Positions 34,139 to 45,984 of a stretch of 64,000 nt of DNA are shown here, piece by piece. Where the stretch lies: the NCBI RefSeq assembly GCF_035222275.1, contig NC_085882.1:1309501-1373500 (forward strand). Reading direction: 5' to 3'. This DNA comes from Podospora bellae-mahoneyi. Its lineage: Eukaryota > Ascomycota > Sordariomycetes > Sordariales > Podosporaceae. Below the pieces are notes generated by a model. That model saw only the letters and a list, made by a program, of their open reading frames with translations, was not told the DNA's origin and did not search any database. A program made the position numbers and the translations under genes. The number at the start of each line of letters is the position of its first letter. The first letter of the stretch is position 1.

Positions 34139-35611
34139 TTAGTCATGCCAAGAGATATAAAGCATGATGCCCGCCCCAGCAGCAATCGCCGCAAACTGCA
34201 CTAGCATCTTCCTCAACTCCACCGCCTTGTTCTTCCCAGTCTCCAACAACTCGGGGATGACCGCCACCGTGCCCACATACAAGAAAGTTCCAGCCGTGAA
34301 AGGCAGCAACATGTCTCCCCAAGTCAAGCTCGTGCCCCAGAGACCTTCCTTCATGCCCATGGCCACAGCATCAGCGCCGCTCGCTCCGTTCCCTCCAAAC
34401 TCCTGGATCGCAATGCCAATGAGCGTGCCGAGGAGAGCACCAATAGCCGTAACAAACTGCGCGCCCATGGCCTGCTTCTTCGTGAACCCAGACTGGACCA
34501 GCAGAGCGAAATCGCCGACCTCATGGGGAATCTCGTGGAAGAAGACCGCAACAGTCGTAGTAGCGCCGATGGTGGGGGAAGCGTAAAACGAGGCAGACAT
34601 GGCGAGACCGTCGGTGATGTTGTGTGTAAAATCGGCACTGTCCCCATATTAGCACACCCCCCTCACCTATAACCACCCACACCAAAACTTACATCATATT
34701 CAACAACCCACCCAATTTGACACTGGGATTAACCTCCTTCTTCTCCTCCTCTTCCTTTTCCCCCTCCCCATCATCCTTCCCTCCCTTCCGTCTCTTCAAC
34801 TCCCCCTTCTTCTTCTTCTTCTTCTCCTCATCCTCCTCCACCGCCGAACTCACCCCCTTGGTATCATCCTCGCCATGCTTATGCCCATGCGAATGATCAT
34901 GCGAATGCCCCTCGCCTCCCGTAGCAATCCTCAACCCCTTGTCCATCCCCACAAAGACCATAAACCCAACCAAGATTCCCACCCCGAGCAGCAAGTTCCT
35001 GTTCGGCTCCACCATCACAAACCTCGCCCTGTCCTCCTCCCCCTCCCCGACAAAAATCTCAGGCAGCAAATGAAACAGCGTGTCCCCCAGCAACCCCCCA
35101 ACCGCAAACGCAACCATCACCTGCAGCGAATCCGGATTAATATCCGTCGGGCAGAGGGCCAGCAAGAAGTTCGGCGGGCCGGAAATATACAGCGTCGCCA
35201 ACAAGGCATTGACCGCAGGACTACCAGGAAACAGATACCCGAAAATCTTGGTCGTCAGGCTCGAGGGGGCGGCGTCGGCGTCGGCCTTTTTGAGGTTGGA
35301 TAGCTTTTGGACGATTTCGCATTTCTGTTCCATTACGGATGCCAGTTAGCGATTCCAATCCGGGCTAAGAGAAAAGGAAGGGAGAATGTAATCGAGGCAA
35401 AACGAACCTGCAGCTCCTCCCCAACCTCTCCCAAACTCAACATCGACACATCGGCCACCTCCTCCGTCGTCCTCGGAACCACCACCCGCCTTCCATGCCC
35501 TCCAGCGCCACACTTCCCCCCAGCATGCCCCCAAGCAGATCCCGCAAACAGCACCAGCGCAACAGCGCACAGCACAAGAAGCGCGCGGCTCCTCAATATC
35601 CGCAACCCCAT
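34139..35611 (-). CDS. YKE4: KE4/ZIP7-class zinc transporter (Yke4-like)
   Basis: ZIP-family Zn2+ transporter, likely of the ER/Golgi membrane and moving zinc to the cytosol. Exons are 35611-35408, 35324-34693 and 34637-34139, giving 444 aa. Introns are 83 bp (GTTCGT...AACAG) and 55 bp (GTAAGT, GCTAATA branch, ACAG). There is a signal peptide (LLVLCAVALVLFAGSAWG), then about eight helices. The variable loop has a His-rich stretch (GHSHDHSHGHKHGEDD) and a long Lys/Glu-rich insert, as in SLC39A7-type proteins. The diagnostic metal-site helices are ADFTHNITDGLAMSASF (spliced across intron 2) and HEIPHEVGDFALL. Closest known relatives are yeast Yke4 and human ZIP7; the gene symbol is by family. 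Confidence 0.92.
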
Positions 35612-36465
35612 CTTTTTTTATTTATGATATCTCCCTTTCAAAATATGGCGACGCGTGTTGTGGATCACCAAAATCTCTTCACAGAAAGGGAGACGTGGTG
35701 TTTTAAAAGAAGAAAAAGGGGCACAGCTCTCTCTGCTGCGTGTTCACGCGACCGGGTGGGACTGGGCGCTGACAGATTGTGGATCCTCCACCACCCAAGT
35801 GGAATTTAGCGGACACCACGGACCGGGAACCAGCAATCTTGCTCCCACCTGATTTTAGCGCCACAAGCATGGGCCCTCGGAGCACCGAAATCCGGGGATC
35901 CAGCGTTACCCGTAGGGCTGAACCTCCCCTCATCCCGTTTAGGCAGGTCGGTTTGATTCATGACAAACGAAACTCCAGACACCCACCCGCTCATCAGCTT
36001 GAGGGGAAGATGGGGAAACCTAAACTCAACGTCTCCCGTTGGGAGGTTTGGTTGTTCGGACTACACGTGGATGGTGGGACGCTCCGGTTCCGGGCCCCAT
36101 CTTCATGTTGGAGAGCAAAGAGTCTCGGGAGTGCAAGGTCAAAATCAAATCTATCGCCAACAATATGCTGTCCCAGTGGTCTCATTCTCAGACAGCGTGT
36201 AAGGGGCACTCGGGTCAACATCAAGGATAACCATGTGTCGAACCATTCATCAGAGTGACTCGAGTCAACCTAACGGCAAAAACAAACAATACAACATTGT
36301 GCAACAGCGACCCTCGTCCCCCGAGCCAACACCGTTTTCACCTAGTCACAATCCTTACAGTAAGTAGTCCGAATCCTGTACATCCCAAGAAACATCCGGC
36401 CTCCAAAATTACCGCTTTATATACAGACTCAGTTTTCCACATGCGACATCAGCCGGCGGAACAGA
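35612..36465. other. Intergenic (zinc transporter 5' / GH17 3')
   Basis: Contains the transporter leader and promoter near 35612-35700 and the glucanase trailer. No gene or strong motif is seen. Confidence 0.5.
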
Positions 36466-37987
36466 TCAAACGGCAAACACCACAGCCAGCAAGGCAGCGA
36501 AAACACCACCGAAAGAGCCAGTCGTCACATCTGCTCCATTGGTGTTCGTGGCGGGACTGGACGACGTTGAGGACACGGTGCTATTCAAGAGAATTGTCGA
36601 AGTAGAGGTCCTCGAGGAGACACCACTTCTAGGGCTGTTTCTAACGCCGGTCGAGGTACCTGCGCTCGAGAGAATTGTCGAACCAGAGACACCACTTCTA
36701 GGGCTGTTTCTGATACCGCTCGAGGTAGCTGCACTCGAGAGAATTGGCAAAGCAGAAGTCGTGGACAATGGCGGACTGGAGACATCACTTGCAGGGCTGT
36801 TTCCAACTCCGCTCGAGGTAGCTGCACTTGAAGAAGACTCCGTGGGAGGTCCGCCAGCTCCAGTATGGCCTGTAGTCACAGGCATCGGAACTGGGCTTCT
36901 GTCAAAGTGTGAGCATCCTGAACAATGTTGGAATCAACACGGAGCAAGGCCTGGACTCACGATGAGCCAGGCGGCTTGCACGAAATATCAAAAAGTGGCT
37001 TGGTCGTCAGCTGCCCAGCCGGAGTGATGCCAAAGTTGGGTTCAGCACCAGTCTGGTCGCCCTGGAACTTGTACCACCAGATGGGCTCTTTTCCGAACCT
37101 TGGGCAGCCGACCTCGTTCCAATATCGTTTGGCATTCTCGACCGAGGCGACAGACTGTCCCCAGGTTCTACCGGACACGGGATGCCCAGTTTCGGTGATC
37201 CATACCGGCTTGCCTTGCGAAGCTGCTCGGGTCTTGTCCAAAGCTTCTTGGAAGAGGCGTGGGCTCTGTTCGATAGCGTTGTTGGGAAGCGCCGTCGATT
37301 GCCAGTATGGATAAGCGTCCATGCCGACCCAGTCACAAGCAGCAACCACTGCTGCATTGGAGCCGTTTACCCAAGCCGTCCACGTATCGACGTGTCCGAT
37401 GGGGGCCTTCAGCTTCGTGCTGCTCAGCCGTTGTCGAACCTTTTGGATGTAACCGACAATTACCTGAGGGTTGGCACCCGGATTTGAACCTTCCTCCACC
37501 GAGGCCGAGTTCCGGTACAAATCCTCACTGCCCACCGAGATGCCGTCAACAAGCCTCACAAATGCATCCCCATAACGGTTGACGGCGGTCACCAGAGCCT
37601 CGAGTTCTCTATCAAACTTGGCTGACCCAGCGGAGGCCCACATACCGAGCAGCAATCTCATGTTGGTGGCGATGGCTGCGGGGATAGCTTCGATGGGGTT
37701 GTTTCCAGCGTTTTCGTCTTGCTATTGGGCACGCTGTTAGTTTTGTCCAAGGTAGTCAGTCATGCAAACATAGGACAAACACATACAAGCATGGTGAACA
37801 GACGAACGCTGATAAACCCGCCAGCAGGGGCACCCTGAAGTGCTTTGGCGGCCCGGAACTCATTTTCGTAGTCGGCCTGGTTCTTTACGCCTCCTGGCTT
37901 TTGGGCGCCAGAGTTGTAACCAAATACGGCACCCAAGACAGGTGTGAGTGAAGCAGCGAGTGCTACCAGTCCAAGAGCTTTCCGCAT
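36466..37987 (-). CDS. eglC: GPI-anchored GH17 endo-1,3-beta-glucanase / glucan-modifying enzyme
   Basis: Cell-wall beta-1,3-glucan hydrolase or transglycosylase. Exons are 37987-37787, 37721-36961 and 36898-36466, giving 464 aa. Introns are 65 bp (GTATGT...ATAG) and 62 bp (GTGAGT...ACAG). The signal peptide ends near PVLG-AVFGYNSGA, where GH17 begins (GYNSGA). The general acid is Glu133 in VGSEDLYRNS and the nucleophile is Glu244 in VWITETGHPVSG. DWVGMDAYPYWQ and WWYKFQGD are also family features. After residue 325 comes a Ser/Thr-rich stalk with near-repeats of RNSPRSGVS. The C-terminus (TNGADVTTGSFGGVFAALLAVVFAV) is a classic GPI-attachment signal with a likely omega site at Asn/Gly. Layout matches Aspergillus EglC. 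The stalk is repeat-expanded at the DNA level. Confidence 0.93.
36619..36805. repeat. Tandem repeat in the Ser/Thr stalk of the GH17 gene
   Basis: A unit starting GACACCACTTCTAGGGCTG occurs at 36619 and 36688 (69 bp apart). A diverged third copy (GACATCACTTGCAGGGCTG) begins at 36781, 93 bp further. Both spacings are multiples of three, so copies add 23 or 31 residues to the stalk in frame. Confidence 0.85.
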
Positions 37988-40900
37988 GATGGAGCAAGAC
38001 TACCGGTACCAGAGAGACAAGATGATGAGGTAGGAGCTAAATTTCACGAGGACCAAAATGCTCCAAAAGAGTGCGAGTCCAAAAGTCCAAAAAGCGTGAT
38101 AGCAGAGGTAACCTTCAGATGGTGTAGGAAGTAAATTCGAGGGAGAGGACGAAGCTTTTTTTACGGGCTGAAGTGGTTCGATGACACCACCCAGGCCGAA
38201 GAGCAATAAATATATGAGGTAGGAACGATGAAACCTGAACGATATTAAAGAGTCACAAGAGGTAGTGTGGTCGATAGGGTCCAAAGGTAAAAATGCAATT
38301 AGGGCAGCGAGATGCTGGTGAAACTAGTAAATCAAAGATCTGAAGATGTGGCAGATGCAAAGGAGATATATATTGAGGAACAGGAAAGGAATACGAAGCA
38401 TGTTTCTGGTTGTCGGGTCTTTGGGTAGCCACTGATTCTCTGGGCTTAGGCAAGAACATTGAAGTGGTCGAGATCGGCAAGAGCAGATCGTCATGTCTTG
38501 CGGTGTTCCTCCCCGTTGGCAGCTACATGACAGGCTAATGCTCCTGCCTCAACTCATTGGCGTAGTAGACATGGCAGTCGGAATTTCACACCGACGGGAA
38601 AGCACCTGCCAGTTGCGTTCTTTCTTCAGCTGAACCGCTTCGTCGCCTTTTGGCCATGTAGAAAATTGATTGGCCTGACCCACTTGCCAGAAGTTATCGT
38701 CCCAGCCGTTCAAGACGCCGCCGGCCTTCACAACGGCGACCATACATCTCGTTGCACAGGAAAACAAGCTCACACAAGGCAGCCGCTGGGTTCCGAGGCG
38801 GTGACGCTATTATCCCGATGATGCTGATCATGAGCTCGTATTCGAGCAACAAAGATACGATGGTGTCGATGTCGACTTGTGATCCATGAATGATTCAGCA
38901 GCTGTTCGGCCCATCGGTCTTATAGATGACACACATGGATTCCCTCTCTTCAGACCACTGGCTCCTCTGTATCGTACCCTTTTGCTTCGGGCAAACCACG
39001 TGGCAACGTAATACAACCTCTGATTGATCCTACCAGACGACGACAGCATTAAATCTCGTGTTTTAAATCACATCGCCTGTCACGACCTACAAAGCATTGC
39101 CAGAGAGCTATTCGGTGGTGCTATAGACAAAAGCCCCGAGAACACCACGTCGAGAAATGGATTCAGCTCGAGCTCACGACCAAACGCAATGGGTCGCACA
39201 ATCCTCCCAACACCTAAGAACCAATCGAGTTGAATGTTTTATAGGGCTGTGAATACGACCAATATTGCTACTACGTTGTTCAATTCACCAAGTTTGCGGT
39301 CCATAAGGTATATTCGCTTCTTTTTCTTTTACATTAACGACCCCTCCACCTCATCCATCCCCTCCGCAGGAGGTATTCTGCTACTCCCACAACTGCAAAC
39401 ATCCACATCATCAACACGAACGCCCTCAATATCACTGTCGTTGGTTTCCACCTTGACGTCGTCGCGTGACTACCACCGCCATCATGATACCCCCAACCGC
39501 CCTCATCACCACCCTAACAAACAAACACCCCAATGCAATATCACAACCCACACTTCCAGGTTGACAGCGAAAATCTCTTGTCACAACAATACGATACAAT
39601 CTACCTACATGTGAACTTAGGATAAAAAGAGGTCAAACTACGCCCACAAGCCCTCTCAGATCCCGTAAGCGAAACTCCCCGGTGACTTGGCTCACGTAGT
39701 AGGACCCAATCGTCTCCGAGCGAAACGAAAAAAAGCTACCTACCGACCTGACAGTGCGATTCATATACATACCTTGGCTACCCTGAGTCCCCCAGTGTTA
39801 GGTAGGAACGCCCACAGAGACAGAAATCTGTCAGCCCACGCTCGAAGTGAAAAGCTCGAGATCTGCTTTTTGAGCGTCCGCAAAGCAAATGTCGCGCGGG
39901 CGGCGAGCTGGACATAGGGTATATAGAATTGGGAAAGTACCTTACCTTGGCAAATGACAAGCAACACCTGTTATTTATGACATGCTGGGATGATAGTCCT
40001 CGCGCATAGGACAAGTCAAGAATGAAACGCATAATACCAACCGTTGGATTTCGCAAGCATTGGCACCCCATCTCTTCCAGTCCTGCTGCATCAGCTATCA
40101 TCGCTATGACCTTCCCCCCAACGCAATCCCTTACCCCCTCCTCTCCTCACTTTCACATGCCGCACAACAGCTACCCTTCCCCATCCATCTATCGTCTCTC
40201 CCACATGCAGGGACCCAAACATCTCGCGTACCTATGCATCATCACCCATACATCCATCCAACCGCCCCCCCCCGCGCCCCAAAACATCCCATCGCACCCA
40301 CATAAAACGACATTCAATCATATCCCCCCTTCATCACCTGTACTTCAGCAAAGTATATTACTATCTTGTATATACATATATTCTCATATTTAACTTCATA
40401 ACCCGCCCTTCCCCGGCCCAACCGCCCCTTCACTTCATTAGAAAAAAAAGACAAGAAAAAAGCAAAGAAATGGGTATAATATTTAATCATCACAGTTCAA
40501 TCCATCCATCCATCCATCCATCCCGTTCCCCTTCCAAATTCCATCCATCCCATCCGATTCATTCCCCAGTCCCCCCTACCCCTAAGCTCGTTCATTCCGT
40601 TCAAAAGAGAAAAACACCACCATCCTCTCCTCTGGTTCCTAGTCGTTGTTTCATCATCTTCTTGTTTATCTCGTGAATATCCTCTTTCCCGCCGTATTTG
40701 TTGTGTGAGAGGAAAAGATGAATGGTGTGTCGTGGTGGTGGTGGTGGTAGGTCGGCTAATTGTTTTGTGTGTGACTGCGGGTATTTCGTGTGGATTAGAA
40801 CGAAATGTCGTTTTCATAAACAATAGACGCCTGCAAACGCCTCTCTCTCCCCTTATCATACAGCCCACCCAGCCCATAAGCGGAGAAAACAACAACCAAA

Positions 40901-41024
40901 AAAAAAACGCCTTCCCTTTGCCGAATTAGTAGTAGGTGTAAAGCTCATCGTCCCCAGATGGCCCCGCCAGTCCCTGGTGACAGTAGGTAGGTAGTGTACA
41001 AATCGCACGCTTGTACGAAAGACA
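37988..41024. other. Large intergenic region (GH17 5' / receptor 3')
   Basis: 3 kb without a supported gene. Coding-like fragments sit at 38549-38890 on the minus strand (see findings). From about 39480 to 40650 the + strand is C/A-rich, the trailer signature of the minus-strand receptor gene, and includes (ATCC)n at 40497-40523. TAGGTAGG/CCTACC tracts occur near 39738 and 40985. Confidence 0.5.
40497..40523. repeat. (ATCC)n microsatellite
   Basis: About six CATC/ATCC units followed by further interrupted CCATCC copies to about 40557. It lies in the 3' trailer region of the receptor gene. Confidence 0.9.
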
Positions 41025-42766
41025 TCATAGTTCTCGAACAAAGCCGCTGCTCAAGTCCTCAGTGCAGGCCCCGTTGCCGTTGAGCAACCCCCCAGGATCC
41101 AGCAACTCCGGTCCTGCCTTCTCCGGCGAAGGCATGGAATATCCCGGTGCAGCGTTAGATCCCTCCTGGGTCGACTGCTCAATGGGCTCCAGACTCGGTG
41201 GTTTCGGCTTCGGCTTTGGTTGGATCGAGGTCAGGGGACTCAGGAATCCTCCGAGATCTTGCAGCAGGGCTGCCGAGCCCCTTCGGAGACCGTTGCCGCT
41301 TGCTTGCACCGCCGGTGAGGGGTGAGTTGTCGTTAGCCCAACTGGAATGTCCTTCGAAGACAGATAACTGCCTCGTCGACTCGTGGGCCCTACGTCATCG
41401 AGAAGACCGCCGTAGTCGAAAAACGACACGCGTCGGGTTGCTGTCGAATTACTCCTGACGGATGGGACTGGGTCGCTTGAAATCAATGGGTCGTCGCTTT
41501 GCGCTGCGCTGGCTCGGTTGGCACCCGGGAACTGCCAAGAGGTCATGTCTTCGTGCAGCTTGGTGGTCGCAATAGGCGCGGGCGTGAACACTGGGTTCTC
41601 GTTTCCGGTGGGCTGTGATTCTCGGAGCTCGGGCTTGACGGCGTATCCCATATCCCGCACCAAATCCTCGTCGCTCCCCCAATGCTTCAAAACGGTTGGC
41701 CGTCGCGACTCGGAGGCGGATGAACGGTCAATGGTGGACGCTACTGCAACTGAGTCGTACTTGTACTTCCTCTTCTTGACACCCCTGTCCCGAACAAAAG
41801 ACCCGAGTACGAGGGCGTTGGCTGCAGCCGTCGCAAAGAGAAGCTCGATCGAGGCGTAGAGAGATCGGCTTTGTTGACTCCCCTGTTCGTTAATAATGTG
41901 TGGCACCCGGTAGATGGTCACTCCAATGGGCGCAAGGCTGAGGGAGAAGAGCATGACAAGCTGGGCTTTTCTCTTGGTGCTCATCGTGCTCCGAACGATG
42001 ATGGGCACAGGGCAGATGATCAACAGCAAGTCTGTAAACACGTTGCAGACGGCCATTGTCAAGAGCTGCGCGTACCCCTGACGGCATCTCCCGCCAGGAT
42101 CCGGGAGGACTTGCCAGTAGTGTGAAAAGGGCTGACATTCCGTCAGGTCACTGATCACAACGGCGATGAACGTTGCAACGAGAACAGCACGGATGAACCT
42201 CAACGAAAGCTCATACGACCGTTCCCATGTCACATTGAGGCGCCGAAAAAACTCCAAGATAGCGTTTTTCAGTACCCACAATCTGCAAAACGGTCAGCGG
42301 AAAGTTCCATGGCCCCAATGAACAACGAGGGAATTGTTTGGCATGGAACAACCTCGTGGCACGTCGTTCAAAGAAAAACGGCGTGCATAAGAGACATTCC
42401 ACAGCCGCCGCCACCAGAAGGGACCACCTACGTTGCAGCGTACATCACCCGACTCAGCAAGACCAACCCGCTTGCGATCTCCCTCCTGCGCAGCCCCTCG
42501 TCCGAAAGCCTGACATTGTCCAGCTGCACGTTATTGGTTCCGAAGAGCAGTATGACATGGACGCATCCCATTCGCAGAAACAGCGGCACCAGAGCCAGAG
42601 CTGCCATCTTATCTTCCCGGAACAGCCTCTCCGTCCGCACGAGCCTGCCGCACACCCGCAAGAGGATGATGACGGCGCAGAACATGGTGATCCACCAGCA
42701 CACCAGGAGGGTCGGCTTGTCATTGCTGAACGGGCGCAGCGGCGGGGGATCCGTGTAGAGGACCAT
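41025..42766 (-). CDS. PTH11-like / fungal rhodopsin-domain seven-helix membrane protein
   Basis: Putative plasma-membrane receptor of the PTH11-related class. Exons are 42766-42432 and 42282-41025, joined by a 149-bp intron (GTAGGT, CTGAC branch, TTGCAG), giving 530 aa. Helices are visible at LLVCWWITMFCAVIILLRVC, MAALALVPLFLRMGCVHVILLF, GLVLLSRVMYAATLWVLKNAILEFF (spliced), FIRAVLVATFIAVVISDL, AQLLTMAVCNVFTDLLLIICPVPII, LVMLFSLSLAPIGVTIYRVP and SIELLFATAAANALVLGSF. LWVLKNAILEFFRRL followed by ECQPFSHYWQV and the Cys-containing second loop are typical of the fungal rhodopsin domain. The cytosolic tail of about 240 residues is Ser/Arg-rich with many possible phosphosites. No CFEM domain is present. 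The ligand is unknown. Confidence 0.88.
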
Positions 42767-45700
42767 GATGGGCAGCGCGGCAGAAACACCACGCCCGTCA
42801 TCCTCCGAGGAGGGGACGAGCGGGGGAGGGCGGGTGTCAATCTACTACAAGGTGATTTGAATGCTCCACAGCCTCTGGCGACGCCGGATGATGATGATGA
42901 TGATGATGATGGGTCCCGAACTGCTTCGAGTGAAGCCTGCAGATTGTGTTGTCAACGTCGCTGGATATTCGAGTCCAGTGTCTACGGGTGGTGCTGTTAC
43001 TGCTGCTATGACGACGTTTGGTTCGTCGTGGTAGAGGGCTCCGCTGCCGGCAATAACAGGGCCTCTCGGGTTGGTGCATACACAAAGCTGCTGTTATTGA
43101 GGAAGGGTTCGCGGTAGCATGTGGGTGGTTCGACCTCGGTGGTAGTAGTTTGGAAGTGGCCGTAGTGGAGTGAGTGCTGGCAAAGATTTGATGCTGAGGT
43201 TGCCTGGCACGGTACTAGTGATAGTTTGCTGTTGTAGTTGTAGTTCTAGTTTCAGAGAAACCGGTGGACTTGTTGGAAACAAAAGCGAGGGCAAGAAGAG
43301 AGCCTAGCCGGGGATAGGTCTAGACTAATAATAATATGCACGCAAGGCCGACATGCGAGGGCCGGCAGGTTGGCGAACCTGACGGGTGGGTGGAGATGGC
43401 GGGCATGGATGGGGTCCGGCAGCAGCAGACAGTGCAGCGAGTGCCTATCTCTCCGGCCGCCATCCCATCCCATCTCCAGGGAACCCAGGCCAGTTCGCTA
43501 AATCGTCAAACCTGAGAGGCGCGTCACTGTTGCGATATGCACACTCGACACACCCATTACCTTGCCGTCTGGTTGCTGGTGACTATCACTCCAGCAGATC
43601 TCCTGCTTGTGTACTCCTCGCAGGACGGTTCTCTCCACTCTTGGCAGTCCTGCACATTGACAGCGGGGTTGCTGTTCTGATTTGAGCTGCCAAGTCTCCC
43701 CAAGCCCAATTCGTGGCCCATCCTGCAGCTCAAGCAGCACGACGGCGCCTTCGTCTGCTGTGAGAAAAGCCCTCCAAAGCAGGTTTGTGTGCTGGCCTGG
43801 CAATCTGCGGTGTACATACTCCGAACCGGCCAGAGGAAAAAATCAAAACAGCGGGACGGCGAAGAGATAAGAAACAAACTACCCACCTACCCTTGTGGCG
43901 CCATGATACAGAGCCCGTGCTCTCTCTCGTGGCATTTCGGAAAGGTGGAGCCAGAGTCGGCAAGCATTTTCTAAACAAAAAAAATAAGTCATTGCCTCCC
44001 TCACAAGCCCGGGCACCCATGGTGGTCCCCGAATTTCATTTCGCCATTTCACCGTCGCGTGCTCGGCAGGGATCATGAGGTGTTGAAGCTGGCTCCCCGT
44101 AACAAGAGACAGAGAGAGAGCAAGAGAATCAGGTGTGAAAACGGCGGAGTGTGTTGCTCGGCTGCAGCTGTGGCTTTCACAAGCCAGACCCTGGGTGCTG
44201 GATGGGACGTGGGGGAGGTCTCCCGTGGTCCGAATTGCGTTAAGCTCTTGATGTTTAATCAAGCGAGCCTTCCCAGGGATAGCAGGTGGTTAAGGAATGG
44301 ACCAATGGGCAGAAATACCAAGCACATTTCTCTTGATCGCGTCAATCACCTTGTTCCCCCAAAGTGAGGGGCAGATACCTGTTGCTGCTGAGCAGATTTG
44401 CCGTAGCATTGAGCTCGACTGTGCCGTTTCTGGCACCAGGCTGTCGGTTTCGCGCTCACACGCACACACACACACGGATATCGGATTTGGAGGCTGGCTA
44501 TCGGCTTTGATATCTGTCTCTCTGTCTCTGTCTCTGTCCCTTGTCAACATCGCAGCGGTCAACAACACAGACAGTGGAGTCACCGTTCACCGTTAGTCCG
44601 GTGGCCTCTTCGGCTCGACGGCTGGCTGCACCAGCTCCACCTCCAACTCCGATCGCCGTTTGCCGGTCGCAAGCCACCGAGAGCATGATCGCTTCCTGGC
44701 CCCCCCCGAGAGACCCTGACACGGGCCGCCAACCGTTGGGCTAACCTTACGCCATCAACCCTGTTTCACTGCACCAGACCTCAGCGGCGCGTCAACAACA
44801 GCAGACAGTCTCATGTCAACGGTGGAAGTCCACGTTGGGCACTCATCATACGCACATTTACTGTTGTACATACCCAAGGCAGAAGTTCAATATCGCCAAA
44901 GCCGTGTGATCAATGCGCATCCTCCCTCCCCTCCCTCTCCTCTCGCCTGCTGCTGTGTGCCAAGCAATGTCAACCACAACCCAATATAAAATAAAAGCCA
45001 TCTCCACCCCCCACACACCCACCACGCACACACAACCCTGCCCGCAGCAGCTCTGTTATCTTCATAAAACAGCTGGCAGCCAAGCGGCCACAAGTCCCAA
45101 GTGGGGAAGGTACCTTACCTAGGGTGCCAGGGATACAAGCATACCTAATGTGTGTGTGTAACTCTGTGTCTCACATGTGTGGTGGTGGTCGTGGTGGTTA
45201 AGTTTCCAAATTTCACCATCAAGAAAAAAAAAAGGGTATCCCATCCGGCGACGGCATTCTTACACCAGAAAACGGCTGGCGTCGGCATTGAATGATCGGT
45301 GCGGAATTAGACAGTCTATGCTCTACCACATACACAAGTATCAAGCCCGAGCTGCAATCCTCCCACTCTCACCCGTCCAGCGGCGATAAGGCATTGGGCA
45401 ACCGCCTCACTCTCACATCATTCCACAGAACAAGGCCAAGAGATAGCGGCTGTGTTTTTCTCTTCCGCAAGTTCTTACACTTCTAAACTGTTATCTCACA
45501 TCACCCAACACACCATGAGCGCCACAAGAGGAAATATTGGGCAACGCGTTGTTCAAACTATCAGCTTTTGAAACGCCCAAGAGGGCTTGTGGGAACTAGT
45601 GTGATAGTTCCTACATATCGGCATCGAGATGGTTCTGCCAACGCCACAAGAGGGGCCAATGTTAGCCCCACAAAACGTCGGCAGTTCTAGATCGACCTAC

Positions 45701-45984
45701 CTACATCACACTCCACGCCGAGATGGGACAGGTTGCTTTATATCAGGTTGATCGAGGTATCATGTCAATGGTATGATCGTATTCTTTGCGCCGCGCGATT
45801 GTGGCATTTGGACTTGTTGGTGGGTTGGAGCCGCAGATGCTGATGCTATCAAGAGCCGAGAGGCATCTCTAGACGTCCAAACCACGTAAAGTGCCGCAAA
45901 ACAGGAAATACACACACAACAAACTCTCAGAACCCCTTTCCTTCCATCACATCCCTCTTCCCAGCTCTCGTGTAAGATATCCTC
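42767..45984. other. Large intergenic region (receptor 5' / flavoprotein 3')
   Basis: 3.2 kb with no supported gene, probably the receptor promoter and leader plus the flavoprotein trailer. It holds an (ATG)n microsatellite at 42887-42911, CTCTGT repeats near 44517-44540, a GGAACTA/TAGTTCC 7-bp inverted repeat at 45592-45611 and two copies of CGCCACAAGAGG (45520 and 45642). Open frames here are short, overlapping in several frames and domain-less. Confidence 0.5.
42887..42911. repeat. (ATG)n/(GAT)n microsatellite
   Basis: Eight ATG/GAT units just upstream of the receptor gene start on the minus strand. Simple sequence. Confidence 0.9.

Noticed and set aside
38000-38284. Hydrophobic 94-codon frame upstream of the GH17 gene
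   Set aside because: Starts at a TTG, lies in the glucanase leader and has no family resemblance.
40497-40557. CRISPR-like array from regularly spaced ATCC units
   Set aside because: A plain microsatellite in a eukaryotic trailer; no spacers.
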